Assembly (NCBI GenBank): GCA_965205595.1
Contig: CBDBHI010000030.1
Location: 310,001-374,000 of the forward strand
DNA length: 64,000 nucleotides
Direction of reading: 5' to 3'
Source: CATQHP01 sp965205595
GTDB taxonomy: Bacteria > Acidobacteriota > Terriglobia > Bryobacterales > UBA6623
Each line of letters starts with the position of its first letter. The first letter of the stretch is position 1. A program made the position numbers and the translations under genes. The notes beneath the pieces are model-generated. The model was not told where the DNA came from, ran no database searches, and was given only the letters and a program-made list of their open reading frames with translations. Positions 55,376 through 62,889 of this stretch are shown piece by piece.

Positions 55376-56715
55376 GTTCGCAAGACTATCACCCCATCTA
55401 GCCTTGCGTCAAGTAGATAATTACGATTGCATTGATAGCCAAACACAGCAAATGCCGGATGTTGACGTACCGGTTGGTCCCCGACTGTTACCTTGACCTG
55501 AAGCGCTATGTCGCTACCGGTGTTTGTTAGTCGGAGATAACCTCTCACGCCACCTCTCGCACCGGACGGTTCCGGCGGCTCAAGAGTTGGGACCAAATGG
55601 GCGAGGCTGGCTTCCGACGTGTTCGATACTGCCAGCTTCGCAGCTTGGTTGTCGCTCGCGGTCTTTTCGGGAGGTTCGATGGGAGTGAGTACTGCGTCAT
55701 CAAAATCGCCGGCATCGTGCCAACTGATTCGATTCTCAATATCTACGGCACAGCCGACGGACTTTAGAAGTGTTGCGAGTTCGGTCCGTCTTTTGACGTC
55801 ATTCGAGATGCCCACGATATAGTGGCCCGAGACATCCGAGAACAGGCTGACTTTTCCGAGGCGTACAAAAATTGTACGGGCGGAATCGGTAGCGAATGCC
55901 ATGCCTGCCTCAAAAATTACGTTGGGCCGTGCTTGAGGCGCGGGCCCCTCCTCGTCGCCTTCGTCATCATCGCCCCACAATCGTTGGTCAAGTCGTACCT
56001 CGTCATCCCCGGTAAATAGGATGACGTACGCCTGTGCGGTCTTGAACGGTCCCTTGATGACTTCGCTAATTGACGGGCTACCCTTGCCGGTTTGCGCGAG
56101 TGCTTCCCCCCAGTCGATGGGCTCTAGGCCCAGGGATTCGAGGAAGCGGAACATCGCATCCCTTGCTTTCAGATTGCGGCCATGGACTACCCAAACTTTC
56201 TTGGGGTCTTTGTCGGGTGACGCGGACTCTTGAGGTTTGCTTTGATTACTATCCTCCAGGGACATTTCGACTTTTAACACCTCGACTTTTCGCGCAGCCT
56301 CAGAGACCAAAGAAAGCACGAACCCTTCCGAATTTTCGCGTGAGTATGGGGAGTCCCGGCCAGACAACTGCTTAATGCGATCCCTAATTGATTTCTCGCC
56401 GTTTTTGGCAACGTCCCCCGCCCAGACAACGATTTCGTGTAGTTTATCGCTCGTGCCTAACTCTCGACACTTTTGAATTGCGTCGCGGCGGATGTCAATC
56501 TTCGCGTCGAGCAAGCGACGTGCTTCCGATCGTCCTATGCGAACAATGTCTTGGGTCAGTAGGCCCGAGTCCAGAACACGGTTTTCGGTGCGTTCTTTGA
56601 CGGATTCTGTTTCCTGCCGTCGACAGTCGCCCCGAATCTCCTGGGCAGCTTCTACGTACTTCAGTTGCTCCCACCGTTGGCCTTGAGAGAGCAAATCGGA
56701 TCGCTTTTGGGCCAC
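55225..56715 (-). CDS. TIR-like nucleotide-binding (PF10137/Cap12-type) protein, C-terminus probably disturbed
   Basis: 496 residues from GTG 56715; a TAG six bases upstream fixes the frame limit. Residues 1-165 are helical and charged. Residues ~173-305 match the TIR-like family: KVWVVHGRNLKARDAMFRFL, QAYVILFTGDDEV, RPNVIFEAGMAFA (candidate catalytic Glu ~269), SDVSGHYIVGI. Related proteins act as NADase-type effectors in anti-phage systems. Residues ~370-415 begin a beta-sandwich (GYLRLTNTGSDIALQVKVTV). The last ~50 residues overlap the next gene and look non-native, so a frameshift or junction near 55375-55470 is likely. Confidence 0.72.
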   Translation of the reverse strand: MAQKRSDLLSQGQRWEQLKYVEAAQEIRGDCRRQETESVKERTENRVLDSGLLTQDIVRIGRSEARRLLDAKIDIRRDAIQKCRELGTSDKLHEIVVWAGDVAKNGEKSIRDRIKQLSGRDSPYSRENSEGFVLSLVSEAARKVEVLKVEMSLEDSNQSKPQESASPDKDPKKVWVVHGRNLKARDAMFRFLESLGLEPIDWGEALAQTGKGSPSISEVIKGPFKTAQAYVILFTGDDEVRLDQRLWGDDDEGDEEGPAPQARPNVIFEAGMAFATDSARTIFVRLGKVSLFSDVSGHYIVGISNDVKRRTELATLLKSVGCAVDIENRISWHDAGDFDDAVLTPIEPPEKTASDNQAAKLAVSNTSEASLAHLVPTLEPPEPSGARGGVRGYLRLTNTGSDIALQVKVTVGDQPVRQHPAFAVFGYQCNRNYLLDARLDGVIVLRTCHSLTGCPIGSWRLKSLLNLLGQLQRTSLCLLSSLSQLFMLPQHFGREA

Positions 56716-56824
56716 ATCCTATTTTGTGCGGATTCCGCTGATGGTGATCAGGTCGGAGCGCAGCGACGCTGGAGTGTTTATCATTCCCGAAGTGATCGGC
56801 ATGGGTCAAGGGTAAAGGGCATCA

Positions 56825-57565
56825 TCATCTCGTTTCTCCTTGTTTTGAGGCCGTTAGGCGTGGGGTTGCCGGCGCAAAGTTTGCGTGACCAACTTGGTCG
56901 GCGGCGGATTGTCTCCAGCGTTGTTCGAATTGGTCGACTTGACGGGCCAGGTGCCGCCAGTAACGGTCGGAGACCGACAGCTCCGTGACCTCGGCAAGCA
57001 GACGCGTGAAGTAGCGCAAGCTGGAGATCAATGGCGCTGTGGGATGGTTCAGCAGAGCGACGTACTTACGGGCGCAGCCGAGCAGATAGGCGCGTTCGAT
57101 CCGCTCAAGCGGCACGCGGCGCTGATGCCATTCGGCGGCGAGCCGCTCATCCGCCGGTCCGAACGTCGCTTGTACGCAGGAACGGCTGAGGAATAACTTG
57201 CGGACTTGCTCGACGTAGTTGGCTTGGCTGTTCGATGTCGTTTCGGCAGTCTGCTTGTAATAGGGCCAGAAGCGATCGGCGATCTCGATCGAGCCCATCC
57301 GGTGTTGGTTGGGCGCGGGTTGCACTTGGCAGACCCTCTCGAGTCGAAGCTCGCGCAAGTAGCTCGTGAGCGAGCGCGGACTCTTGCCCAGCCGACAAGC
57401 CAAGTCGCCGTGCCGGAAACGCAGCCGAGCACTGCGGCGATCAGCGTGGAGGCAGACCCAGACGAATAGCTTGAAGGCGCCGTCGGAGAGCAGTGCCAGA
57501 GCTTGTTCGATCTCGCGACCGGCGGCAAAGAAGCCGGTAGAGCGCTTGAGAGTGAGAGGACTCAT
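56825..57565 (-). CDS. Third gene of IS21 element: HTH/replication-initiator-like protein
   Basis: 246 residues from ATG 57565, which overlaps the istB TGA (ATGA). Residues ~20-90 look like a winged helix: ALALLSDGAFKLFVWVCLHA, RHGDLACRLGKSPRSLTSYL, RELRLERVCQVQPA. The rest is helical and basic. Not part of a minimal IS21; may regulate transposition or be a captured plasmid-type replication protein. Upstream residues to 58186 are antisense-frame noise over istB. Confidence 0.6.
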   Translation of the reverse strand: MSPLTLKRSTGFFAAGREIEQALALLSDGAFKLFVWVCLHADRRSARLRFRHGDLACRLGKSPRSLTSYLRELRLERVCQVQPAPNQHRMGSIEIADRFWPYYKQTAETTSNSQANYVEQVRKLFLSRSCVQATFGPADERLAAEWHQRRVPLERIERAYLLGCARKYVALLNHPTAPLISSLRYFTRLLAEVTELSVSDRYWRHLARQVDQFEQRWRQSAADQVGHANFAPATPRLTASKQGETR

Positions 57566-58326
57566 GTCCGCGCCTCCTCGTCGGGTGAGGTTGTACGAGC
57601 GCGCTTCTTGCGTAACGATTCGCCTTCGAGTTCGATGCGGTGGGCGTTGTGCACGAGCCGATCGAGGATGCTGTCGGCTAGGGTGGGGTCGCCGATCTGA
57701 GCGTGCCACTTGGCGATGGGCAGTTGACTGGTCAAGATCGTCGAGCGGCGTTGATAACGGTCGTCGCAAACCTCGAGGAAGTCGCGGCGTTCGACCTCGT
57801 TCATCGGCGCCATGGCCCAGTCGTCGACGATCAACACGTCGAGGCGGGCGAGCCGCAGCAGTCGACGCGGCAGGCTGCCGTCGGCGCGGGCGATGGCCAG
57901 GTCGCGGAACAGTTGCGAGGCGCGAGTATAGAGCGCGCTGTAGCCGTCGCGGCAGGCTTTGTGGGCTAGAGCGCAGGCCAGATAACTTTTTCCGATCCCG
58001 GTCGGGCCGAGAAGAAAGATGTTGTGGTGGCTGGGCACCCAGCGCGACTCGGCCGTGAGGCTGCGAATCAGCTTGCGGTCGAGTCCGCGCGAGTGACGCA
58101 AGTCGATGTCTTCGACCGCCGCCGAGAGCTTGAACCTGGCTTGGGCCAAGCGCCGGGTCAAGGCGCGATTCTCCTTCCAAGTCCACTGTTGGTCGACCAG
58201 CAAGTCGAAGCGTTCCTCGAAGCTGAGGCCGGTCATGTCAGTGTCCTCTTGCTGTTGCTGGAAGGCGTCGGCCATGCCGTTGAGCTTCATCGTGTAGAGC
58301 TTTTCGAGAGTCTGTTGGGTCAACAT
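57562..58326 (-). CDS. istB: IS21 helper ATPase IstB (element 2)
   Basis: 254 residues. N-terminal IstB segment TLEKLYTMKLNGMADAFQQQ; Walker A FLLGPTGIGKSYLACAL; Walker B DVLIVDDWAMAPMNEVERRD; sensor TSQLPIAKWH. Different subgroup from the IstB of element 1. ATGA overlap with the third gene; 19 bp after istA. Confidence 0.94.
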   Translation of the reverse strand: MLTQQTLEKLYTMKLNGMADAFQQQQEDTDMTGLSFEERFDLLVDQQWTWKENRALTRRLAQARFKLSAAVEDIDLRHSRGLDRKLIRSLTAESRWVPSHHNIFLLGPTGIGKSYLACALAHKACRDGYSALYTRASQLFRDLAIARADGSLPRRLLRLARLDVLIVDDWAMAPMNEVERRDFLEVCDDRYQRRSTILTSQLPIAKWHAQIGDPTLADSILDRLVHNAHRIELEGESLRKKRARTTSPDEEART

Positions 58327-58345
58327 GCGGTCTCCTGTTGGGCGA

Positions 58346-59893
58346 CTAGATCAAGGGTTTGCAGTAGTTGGGCGGGTCGTAGTAGTCCGCTCCGCGGATG
58401 TTGTTGTGCTCGACGGGCGCGTTTTCAGGAGGCGACTCTTCGAGCGGCTGCCGCTCTAAGCCGCTTGCCAAGATCGACTTGAGGCTTTGGTAGGAGCAGG
58501 CGTCGAAGTGCAACGCCCGCCGCGACGCCGCCGCGACTCGTTCGGTCGAATTCATCTTGCTCAGCCGCAAGATTCCCAAGCAAGAGCGGTAGCCCATCTC
58601 GGGATGCGACTTGGCGGCGAGAATCTTCGCGAACACTTCGGCTGTCGAAGGGCCGACGTTGCGCGCCCAATCGATTAGCCGCGAAGGCGTCCACTCCAAG
58701 TGCTGTTGGTGCGACTTGGGGCGGTGTTCGTGAACCGTCGTCTGGCGGTAGGGCTCGTGGCTGCGCGGGTGCGAAGCGACACGGCGGCCTTGGTGGAAGA
58801 TCTCGAGAGTGCGGGCAGCCAAGCGAACTTCCACCCGTTTACCGACGAGTTGATACGGCACCGAGTAGTAATGGCGCTCGACCTCGATGTGGTAGTCAAT
58901 ATTGACGCGCGCCGTCTTCCACTCGCCGAACTCATAGCGCTCGACGGGCAGCGGTTTCAAGGCCGGCCTGTCAAGCGATTGATACAAGCTCTGCCGCGAG
59001 CCGGAGCGCTTGCGGAAAGCCCGCCGATTGATCCGCTCGAGCAACTCGGCGATCGCTTGGTTCAACTCCCCGAGCGAGCTGAAGCGTCGCTTGCGCAGCG
59101 CCGCCACGATCCAACGTTCGACGACTTGAACGGCGACCTCAGCCTTGGCCTTGTCCCTGGGTTTGCGCGGACGCGCCGGCACGACCGCCACGGAGTAGTG
59201 CGCCGCCATCTCCTGGTAACTGCGGTTGAGATCCGGTTCGTAACGACAAGCCCGCGTCACGCCGGAGCGCAGGTTGTCGGGGACGACGATCTCCGGCACG
59301 CCCCCGAAGAACTCGAATGCCCGCACGTGCGAGCCCAGCCAGTCCGGCAGTTGCTGACTCCAGGAGGCCTCGGCGTAGCTGTAGGAACTCGCTCCCAGCA
59401 CCGCCACGAAGATCTGCGCTTGGCGCACCTCGCCCGTTGTAGAATTCTCGACGGGGATCGTCGCTCCGGCGTAGTCGACGAACAGCTTCTCTCCGGCGCG
59501 GTGTTCTTGTCGCAGCACCACGTCGAGCTTGCGCCGCCAGCACCGATACAACTCGCAGAAGCGGCTGTAGCGATAGCCGCCCGGGTGCTGCTCGATATAC
59601 TCCTCCCACAGCAGTTGCAGCGTGACGTACTTGTGGGAGGTGAGCTGTTCGTGAACGACGGCGAAGTCCGGCTCGGACTTCTCGTAACGAGCCTTCACCC
59701 GCCGCCGGCCGAACAACCGCACTTCGAGCTGAGCGTCGTCACAATCGGCCGGCAGAGGCCATTTCACACCGGCCGACTCGGCCCGTTTCAGATAGTTGTG
59801 AACGCTGCTCTGGCCGATCGAACAACAGCGCGCGATCTCGCGCTGCCCGAGTCCCAGTTGTTGTAGTCGAAGAACTTCTTTGATCTTGCGCAT
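58346..59893 (-). CDS. istA: IS21 transposase IstA (element 2)
   Basis: 515 residues from ATG 59893 (MRKIKEVLRLQQLGLGQREI); longer upstream codons lie in the terminal-repeat zone. HTH GLGQREIARCCSIGQSSVHN, DDE core with Asp in KLFVDYAGATIPV, Asp in IVVPDNLRSGVTRAC and Glu in RDKAKAEVAVQVVERW, then the Mu-type C-domain YSVPYQLVGKRVEVR. Full length, so this copy looks active. Confidence 0.94.
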   Translation of the reverse strand: MRKIKEVLRLQQLGLGQREIARCCSIGQSSVHNYLKRAESAGVKWPLPADCDDAQLEVRLFGRRRVKARYEKSEPDFAVVHEQLTSHKYVTLQLLWEEYIEQHPGGYRYSRFCELYRCWRRKLDVVLRQEHRAGEKLFVDYAGATIPVENSTTGEVRQAQIFVAVLGASSYSYAEASWSQQLPDWLGSHVRAFEFFGGVPEIVVPDNLRSGVTRACRYEPDLNRSYQEMAAHYSVAVVPARPRKPRDKAKAEVAVQVVERWIVAALRKRRFSSLGELNQAIAELLERINRRAFRKRSGSRQSLYQSLDRPALKPLPVERYEFGEWKTARVNIDYHIEVERHYYSVPYQLVGKRVEVRLAARTLEIFHQGRRVASHPRSHEPYRQTTVHEHRPKSHQQHLEWTPSRLIDWARNVGPSTAEVFAKILAAKSHPEMGYRSCLGILRLSKMNSTERVAAASRRALHFDACSYQSLKSILASGLERQPLEESPPENAPVEHNNIRGADYYDPPNYCKPLI

Positions 59894-60093
59894 GGACAAT
59901 CTTTTTTGCGGCAAAACACTTCCTCCACTTCCCAGTGGAGGCCGTCTTGCCGCTCGAGTGTCCAGCGCCGCCCGCTCGCCCATTTCGGGCTCTTGATCGC
60001 CATTCCGACAAACCCCGATCAGTGATCGGCATCAGCCCGGAATCCTGATCATCTTCACCCCGGAATCGTGATCACCTTGCCCCGGATTCCGCA

Positions 60094-60297
60094 ATTTTGT
60101 ATCGAAACCGTGAGTCGATTGCTTAGGTCGGAGAAAAATCGGGCAGCCTGCTTGAAAACAGCTGAGTGATGGCAGCGAAAGAAAGAGTAAAATTCTTGGA
60201 CCTTGACGCGGAGTAGGTGACGCGCGTTTTCGCGTTCGGCTATGTTCGATGGAATGCTGAAATCGCCAGCCCCCCCCCGCTTCGACGACTCGCCCAT
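60094..60297 (-). pseudogene. Possible four-helix-bundle (23S intervening-sequence type) protein remnant
   Basis: The minus frame from 60297 reads ...AGDFSIPSNIAERENARHLL then QEFYSFFRCHH; SIPSNIAE is the hallmark of small four-helix-bundle proteins. The surrounding residues do not fit the family, and the N-terminal part is absent, so a decayed fragment is likely. Confidence 0.35.
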
Positions 60298-60416
60298 CGC
60301 GCGAATAGTTCGACGTCTGGAGACGTGGGTTTGAACCCGACTGTGCGTGAAGGCGACATTGCCTATTTGCTTTCGCTCCGCAACCGCATGTTAGTCACAG
60401 AGAAACGTTTCGCGCG
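60298..60416. other. Short gene-free stretch
   Basis: Between the four-helix remnant and the next open region; no gene features. A 9-base C run lies just to the left, at about 60271-60280, a spot prone to slippage. Confidence 0.35.
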
Positions 60417-60888
60417 TTGGCGGACGCGATTTTGACGCACCCCGAATCGGGCGTGCTAATAGAGACGGGAGTTCACCACGTCGAGGCTCGAACGACGACG
60501 GTCGAAGCGTTGTTGGTGAACGGCCAGCCGCTGTATCGGCGCTCAATCGAATTTCTCGCAGACCGAAGTCGACTTGTTTGTCTCGCTGGGACGCTCGGCG
60601 CGCTCGTTCATCGAGGGTCCGGTGGGCGGCGAATTCATCTTCTTCGTCCCCGGTATGCCGGAGAATCCGTGGGACCTTCTGAGAGCGATCGAGAAGATGC
60701 AAATCAACGCGGGCTTCATCGAATTGTCCGGGCCGAAGCCGGTGCCGGCGGACTTCGCATTGGTCGGGATCGGACGTGTTCGCGCATGGCAAGCCGCGCG
60801 CATCGGGTGGGGCCAAAACGAACGTCACATCCAAGATATCGGGGAACCGCCCGGAAAGGTTTTGAACGACGCTGAGTTCCGAGATTGA
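60417..60888 (+). pseudogene. Hypothetical protein split over two frames
   Basis: First frame reads THPESGVLIETGVHHVEART and VEALLVNGQPLYRR; the next frame reads FSQTEVDLFVSLGRSARSFI, GEFIFFVPGMPENPWDLLRA and ends KVLNDAEFRD. The second part (from ~60540, stop 60888) looks like genuine protein. Family not recognised; a frameshift near 60540 would join them. Confidence 0.35.
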
Positions 60889-61259
60889 AGTCTGGACAGG
60901 GAAGAAGGGTTCCCTTCCGCCCCATTCGCGTGTGCGCTGCAAGTTCTTGAAGAGCAGGCGTCTAATCTGGGAGAAGGGGTGGAGCAAAACTTCGATCGCC
61001 TAGGTAAGCCTACACGGCCCTAAAATAACCCTTGCCGACAAGGCAGGATTTAGCGATCCGCCAGATTCCGATATCCGTACGGACTGTACAACGGATCGGG
61101 GCAATGGTTTGGCCCGTAGCTCATATCGTGCGACAACTGTTGCTACGAAACAGTTTGCTCCAGATTAGGCACGCTTCGCATTTAGGCGGCGGGAGTACGA
61201 CCGAATTATTTGTTGAACGGTGCTCAAGGTCGGCTGAAAAGGATAGCGCTGTCGGAATG
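60889..61259. other. 371-bp stretch without a gene
   Basis: No supported reading frame or RNA; only the AATG target duplication (61256-61259) of the following insertion sequence is recognised. Confidence 0.5.
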
Positions 61260-62868
61260 CGTCTTGTCCAATACAAGATGAGCCTGAAGGGGAGGGCGAT
61301 TCCAATACAAGATGAGCCTGACGGGGATCCGTTGGGTGGTCAGGAACAGAGCAGCTGCGGGCGATGGGAGTCGCCGTGCAGCAAGCCGAATCGCTGAGTC
61401 TGGAGCAGATCGAGTGTTTTCTCGACGGGTGCCAATCCGTCGCCTTCGAGGGCGGCAATCGAAGCGACAAATATGCGCTCGTCGAAAGCGTCTTGAAGCG
61501 GCATCACTATGCCGACCAGAAGCGCTCCGTCAAGGGTCTCCTGCGGCGTTATCTCGCTAAGCTCACGGGCTTAAGCCGCGCGCAACTCACCCGCCTGATC
61601 GGACAGTTCTTGCACACGCGTTGCGTCCGTCCGAGGGCCTATCGGCGGCGCCGTTTTCCCAGCAAGTACACACGCGCCGACAGCGTCTTACTGGCGCACG
61701 TCGATCGAGTTCATCAGCGCCTCTCGGGGCCGGCCACCCGCCGCATTCTCCAACGCGAGTTCCAGATCTACGGCCGCAAAGAGTTTCGACGCCTGGCCGA
61801 ATTGTCCGTGGGCCAGCTGTACAACTTGCGAAAAAGAGCCGTCTACCAACGTCACAGTTTGCATCTCGACAAGACCCGTCCCACGCCCGTTGCGATCGGC
61901 GAACGCCGCCAACCCGAGCCGCGAGGACGTCCGGGCTACCTGCGCATCGACACCGTGCACTCGCCCGAACAGGAAGGCGAAAAAGGCGCCTACAGCATCA
62001 ATGTGGTCGACGAAGTGACGCAGTGGCAGGCCGTCGGCTGCGTCCAACGCATCAACGAAAACCACCTCATTCCCTTGCTGGAAGGCCTTTTGGAACAATT
62101 TCCATTTATCGTTCGCGGCTTTCACTCCGACAATGGCAGCGAATTCGTCAACCATCAAACCGCTAAACTGCTCGAGAAGTTGCGAATTGAATTTACGAAG
62201 TCTCGCGCGCGCCGTTCGAACGACAATGCCTTGGTCGAAACCAAGAACGGCGCGGTGGTGCGCAAGTGGATGGGCTACCAGTTTTTGCCCTCGGAAGCGA
62301 CGCAGGCGATCGACACCTTCTACCGCCAGTGGCTCAACCCGTACTTGAATTTTCATCGCCCATGCGCTTTCGCCAGCGAGCGCCGAGACCGCCGCGGCAA
62401 GTTGCGCAAGGTGTACGCCGAGTGGAGCACGCCGTGGGAAAAGCTGCTCAGCCTGCCCGCCGAGCAGCGCGGCCTGCGCGCGGATCGCTCGCTCAAGAAG
62501 CTCCAAGCGCGAGCGGACACTTGTTCCGACACCGAGTTTGCCGAGCAACTCGACGCTCAGCGCAACGAACTGCAACGCGTCTGCAAAGACCTCGCGATCT
62601 GCTGGCGCACGCGCTAGACAACGCCCCGACCCGAGGCGTTGTCGGCTCCTCCGGCCCACGTCCGAAGACGGCCGTGGGGTCTCGCCTGGGATGGCTGCAA
62701 AGGGGGACTGGGGCTGCCGCCCCTTCCCCCTTATGCAATCCCCCTCACCCCGCCCTACGGGCCCCACAACGGGCTTCAACCTCAAGCCCCAATCCGAGCT
62801 ATAATCCCTCCTGCCCACAGCTACCTTCGCCTGCCTCCTTCAGGCTCATCTTTCGATTGGAAAAGAGG
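61260..62868. mobile_element. DDE insertion sequence, copy 2, with 4-bp target duplication and a duplicated end
   Basis: Same element as 23543-25117 in the opposite orientation. AATG flanks both sides (61256-61259 and 62869-62872). It is 34 bp longer because the terminal block TCCAATACAAGATGAGCCTG occurs twice, at 61267 and 61301. Confidence 0.88.
61364..62617 (+). CDS. Integrase-type (rve) DDE transposase, copy 2
   Basis: 417 residues, same protein as copy 1 (Asp in YLRIDTVHSPEQ, Asp in GFHSDNGSEFVNH, Glu in DNALVETKNGAVVRKW). A few silent base differences from copy 1 were noticed, e.g. AAC/AAT before GTGGTCGAC. Both copies intact, so the element is recent and probably active. Confidence 0.92.
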   Translation: MGVAVQQAESLSLEQIECFLDGCQSVAFEGGNRSDKYALVESVLKRHHYADQKRSVKGLLRRYLAKLTGLSRAQLTRLIGQFLHTRCVRPRAYRRRRFPSKYTRADSVLLAHVDRVHQRLSGPATRRILQREFQIYGRKEFRRLAELSVGQLYNLRKRAVYQRHSLHLDKTRPTPVAIGERRQPEPRGRPGYLRIDTVHSPEQEGEKGAYSINVVDEVTQWQAVGCVQRINENHLIPLLEGLLEQFPFIVRGFHSDNGSEFVNHQTAKLLEKLRIEFTKSRARRSNDNALVETKNGAVVRKWMGYQFLPSEATQAIDTFYRQWLNPYLNFHRPCAFASERRDRRGKLRKVYAEWSTPWEKLLSLPAEQRGLRADRSLKKLQARADTCSDTEFAEQLDAQRNELQRVCKDLAICWRTR

Positions 62869-62889
62869 AATGCGGTTGTTACGCCTAAC

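Larger units (their letters stand above)
56727..60093. mobile_element. IS21-family element 2 with third gene, 6-bp target duplication
   Basis: 3,367 bp. Left end TGCGGATTCCGCTGATGGTG; right end read inward TGCGGAATCCGGGGCAAGGT, with further GGAATC-TGATCA repeats inside. ATTTTG occurs at 56721-56726 and 60094-60099 as the target duplication. Carries istA, istB and a third gene, all on the minus strand. Confidence 0.9.

Noticed and set aside
58700..59866. Long frame antisense to istA
   Set aside because: Shadow of a high-GC transposase gene with no family features; the same applies to frames antisense to both rve transposases.
23543..62868. 39-kb composite transposon bounded by the two inverted IS copies
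   Set aside because: Each copy has its own target duplication (TGAG, AATG) and the outer flanks do not match each other.
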